From the NCBI GenBank assembly GCA_001640045.1, contig LUTY01002660.1, forward strand, positions 1 through 5,137: DNA of 5,137 bases, in the 5' to 3' direction. The DNA comes from Candidatus Thiomargarita nelsonii (GTDB lineage: Bacteria; Pseudomonadota; Gammaproteobacteria; Beggiatoales; Beggiatoaceae). Position numbers and translations under genes: made by a program. The notes under the pieces were generated by a model. It had not been told where the DNA came from. It saw nothing but the letters and a program-made list of their open reading frames with translations, and did not search any database. Positions 3,701-5,137 of the stretch are shown here, piece after piece. The first letter of the stretch is position 1; every line of letters begins with the position of its first letter.

Positions 3701-5022
3701 GGGTGCAACCATTCGTTTATTTTTGTGCCAACATTTTCTACCCATTTTGAAAATGAAAAGTCAGAATCCGTCTGGCGTAAAATGTTATACGCGCCGTTTA
3801 CATCGGCATTCAACAATGTTCCGTCGCTGGACTTGTACAAACCACGTTTGACACGTTGACCGCTGAATGTGTGTTTTTTCTTGGCACTTGGGTTGTATCG
3901 TTTAGGCATTTTGTCATCATCCAAAAAACTAGCCTTGCTCGTATAACTCTCGTCTGCCACAACTAATTCAATACCGTGCGACCCAAGTTTATAGCCCAAT
4001 TTAGCTACAAACTGGCCCAGAGATAAATTCACAAAGTTTTGGTTAGTTCTTTTGCCTAAGTTGATTTGGTTCAGTGATTTAACAACCTCACCGACAACAA
4101 CTTTTGATATGCCATGTTTAACGCACATTTTTACAACATAAGAGGTCGCTCTATGCATATAATCGTTCACTGCGGCGTTACGCCAATTGGTTAAACTCTG
4201 TAGCTTACGCGACCATTTCCCCCCCCGTTTTTCAAGTTTTGATTGCATTTTTGCCTTTCTCTTATTGTAGTAGGCATTGACTGACTTTAGCCTCCTACCA
4301 TCAATAATGAAAGGTTCGACAACACTGTTGGTAACGCAGGTAGCCAGGTTATTCAGACCTAAGTCAATGGACATAACTTGGTCATTCTGGTTTACCTGTT
4401 TGAAGTCAGCAGGGTTTTCTTCATAGACAAAGACAGCATGGAAGCTATTAGGTTTGGGAATAATTTCTACCTGTTTAATGTCTTTCTTCCACAGTGGTTT
4501 GGGGACTTGTATTTCCAAACCCTTTTCCAACACGACAACTTGCTCATATCGAATAGTTTCGCCCGTTGGGAATGCCTTTCCGTTTGGCAATGAAATTTCA
4601 GGGCCTTTTTCAATAATGAGCAAGCCTTGGATTCGGAAGGCTTGGTAACCAAAGATCAAGTTATCATGTTTTTCTTGTTTGTACTTGGGTGGCCTGGGTT
4701 TACCCTTGTACTTGCCGGGATTCTTTTGGAAATCCTGGTGACAACTAAAGAATGATCTGAAGTTTTTGTCAAGTCTTCGTAACGTTTGTTGAGCGACTTT
4801 GGATTTCAACAACCTGTAGTTGACCTCGCCTTCCAGGTTGGTAACTTGTTTCATGGCCTTATCCATTTGTACATAAGGAAAGTATTTCCCAGTTGCATCA
4901 AAAGCCTCTCGCAGTGTCCATAATGTCTGGTTATAGAGGTTTTTAGCATGATGGGTTAGGTCTTTTAGTCGCTCAAATTGAGGCTTTTTCAAGCCTCTAA
5001 TTTTGATTTTCAATGCTCTCAC
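3589..5022 (-). CDS. tnpB: TnpB, IS200/IS605-family RNA-guided nuclease (OrfB)
   Basis: TnpB is an RNA-guided DNA endonuclease, ancestor of Cas12, that helps its element persist by cutting empty donor sites. The 477-aa protein has an N-terminal helical/OB-like region (1-205), with family-like stretches such as NLYNQTLW (28-35) and KPRPPKYKQ (108-116), then a RuvC-like nuclease. The RuvC triad is intact: Asp220 in MSIDLGLNNLAT, Glu312 in VVVGEVVKSLNQ and Asp407 in NADVNGAYNIL. The usual CxxC...CxxC zinc finger before the last Asp is absent and replaced by SYTSKASFLDDD...RVKRGLYKSSDGTLL, as in one large TnpB subgroup. The tail LRRGDKGLILPNPQC is encoded by the likely omega RNA scaffold. The start is GTG at 5022 with GAGGT (5032-5028) five bases upstream; no nearby ATG fits. 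A run of eight G in the coding strand (4226-4219) codes for RGGK without breaking the frame. Confidence 0.93.
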   Translation of the reverse strand: MRALKIKIRGLKKPQFERLKDLTHHAKNLYNQTLWTLREAFDATGKYFPYVQMDKAMKQVTNLEGEVNYRLLKSKVAQQTLRRLDKNFRSFFSCHQDFQKNPGKYKGKPRPPKYKQEKHDNLIFGYQAFRIQGLLIIEKGPEISLPNGKAFPTGETIRYEQVVVLEKGLEIQVPKPLWKKDIKQVEIIPKPNSFHAVFVYEENPADFKQVNQNDQVMSIDLGLNNLATCVTNSVVEPFIIDGRRLKSVNAYYNKRKAKMQSKLEKRGGKWSRKLQSLTNWRNAAVNDYMHRATSYVVKMCVKHGISKVVVGEVVKSLNQINLGKRTNQNFVNLSLGQFVAKLGYKLGSHGIELVVADESYTSKASFLDDDKMPKRYNPSAKKKHTFSGQRVKRGLYKSSDGTLLNADVNGAYNILRQTDSDFSFSKWVENVGTKINEWLHPTKRIRFWLKKKEETEPKSNPKLRRGDKGLILPNPQC

Positions 5023-5036
5023 ACGCTACCTCGAAT

Positions 5037-5051
5037 GTGCATTTTATGCAC
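5037..5051 (-). repeat. Left-end hairpin of the TnpB element
   Basis: GTGCAT and ATGCAC form a perfect 6-bp stem around a 3-base loop, 14 bp upstream of the tnpB GTG start. It is the best candidate for the left-end palindrome of this IS200/IS605-type element. It could also affect tnpB translation as a leader hairpin. Confidence 0.45.
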
Positions 5052-5137
5052 CGTTTGGAATATCTTCTGTTACGATAAAATTTAAATTTTAGAACATCTG
5101 TAGCAATGACGCAATATACACACATAATATCGACAGG

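Larger units (their letters stand above)
3567..5051 (-). mobile_element. TnpB-only IS200/IS605-superfamily element (IS1341-like)
   Basis: The coordinates run from the right-end hairpin to the left-end hairpin; the true cleavage points lie a little outside and cannot be fixed from one copy. At the 3' side of tnpB is GTAGGCA-TTTTT-TGTCTAC (3585-3567 on the minus strand, one G-T pair). At the 5' side is a perfect GTGCAT-AAA-ATGCAC (5051-5037). Subterminal hairpins rather than inverted repeats are typical of this superfamily, which moves as single-stranded DNA. No TnpA Y1 transposase is present within the window, so the element would need one supplied in trans. The sequence from 5052 to the right edge has no recognisable gene. 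Confidence 0.7.

Noticed and set aside
3578..3859. Plus-strand frames opposite the tnpB 3' end
   Set aside because: They overlap the tnpB reading frame and likely omega RNA, with no protein signature.
4378..4652. Several short frames on both strands within tnpB
   Set aside because: They sit in the conserved middle of an intact 477-codon gene and match nothing.
5052..5137. Minus-strand frame entering from the right edge and running into tnpB
   Set aside because: One frame stays open across the left-end hairpin for about 40 codons, but it includes the transposon end, is Cys-rich without a pattern and is short enough to be chance.
3548..5137. TGTCGAT present on the minus strand at both flanks of the TnpB element, as a possible target duplication
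   Set aside because: IS200/IS605 elements do not make target duplications, and a 7-bp match at unequal distances from the hairpins is likely coincidence.
1..5137. CRISPR array, tRNA or rRNA gene
   Set aside because: No regularly spaced direct repeats, no tRNA cloverleaf pattern and no rRNA sequence were recognised on either strand.

Overview
The window is AT-rich bacterial accessory DNA, most likely from a gammaproteobacterium. A filamentous sulfur oxidiser of the Beggiatoa/Thiothrix type is one guess. It rests only on the short dispersed GTAGGGTG-type palindromes, the low GC and the style of the TnpB protein; no marker gene settles it.

Layout from left to right: (1) the 5' part of a minus-strand gene for a multi-pass membrane protein of DUF4153 type, running off the left edge (873-1). 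(2) A 72-bp imperfect palindrome (881-952) with the anatomy of an integron attC recombination site. (3) About 370 bp without a gene, holding a 32-bp imperfect inverted repeat and a short palindrome. (4) A two-gene operon on the plus strand, larE-larB (1326-2758), with a 4-bp overlap. It encodes two of the three enzymes that make the nickel-pincer nucleotide (NPN) cofactor. (5) About 310 bp without a gene, containing a terminator-like hairpin within a small cluster of GGTGCGT repeats. (6) A second attC-like site (3001-3069) directly abutting the stop codon of (7), a minus-strand gene for a small RRM RNA-binding protein (3346-3071). (8) A short third attC-like site (3458-3507). (9) A TnpB-only element of the IS200/IS605 superfamily (about 3567-5051), with an intact 477-aa TnpB, terminal hairpins and a probable omega RNA overlapping the tnpB 3' end.

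The most interesting reading is that 881-3507 is part of an integron cassette array, or a cluster of attC sites without an integrase in view. All three attC-like palindromes point the same way (minus strand), judged by core-box quality and by the extra unpaired base in the left arm. The RRM gene sits between two of them as a textbook cassette of about 460 bp. The DUF4153 gene begins a few bases after the crossover point of the third. The larE-larB operon lies between two attC sites but in the opposite orientation, so if it is cassette-borne it must carry its own promoter. The TnpB element appears to have landed in the cassette upstream of the RRM gene, leaving only that cassette's attC and perhaps a 14-codon gene tail. 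No integrase is visible, and the array reading is an inference from sequence pattern.
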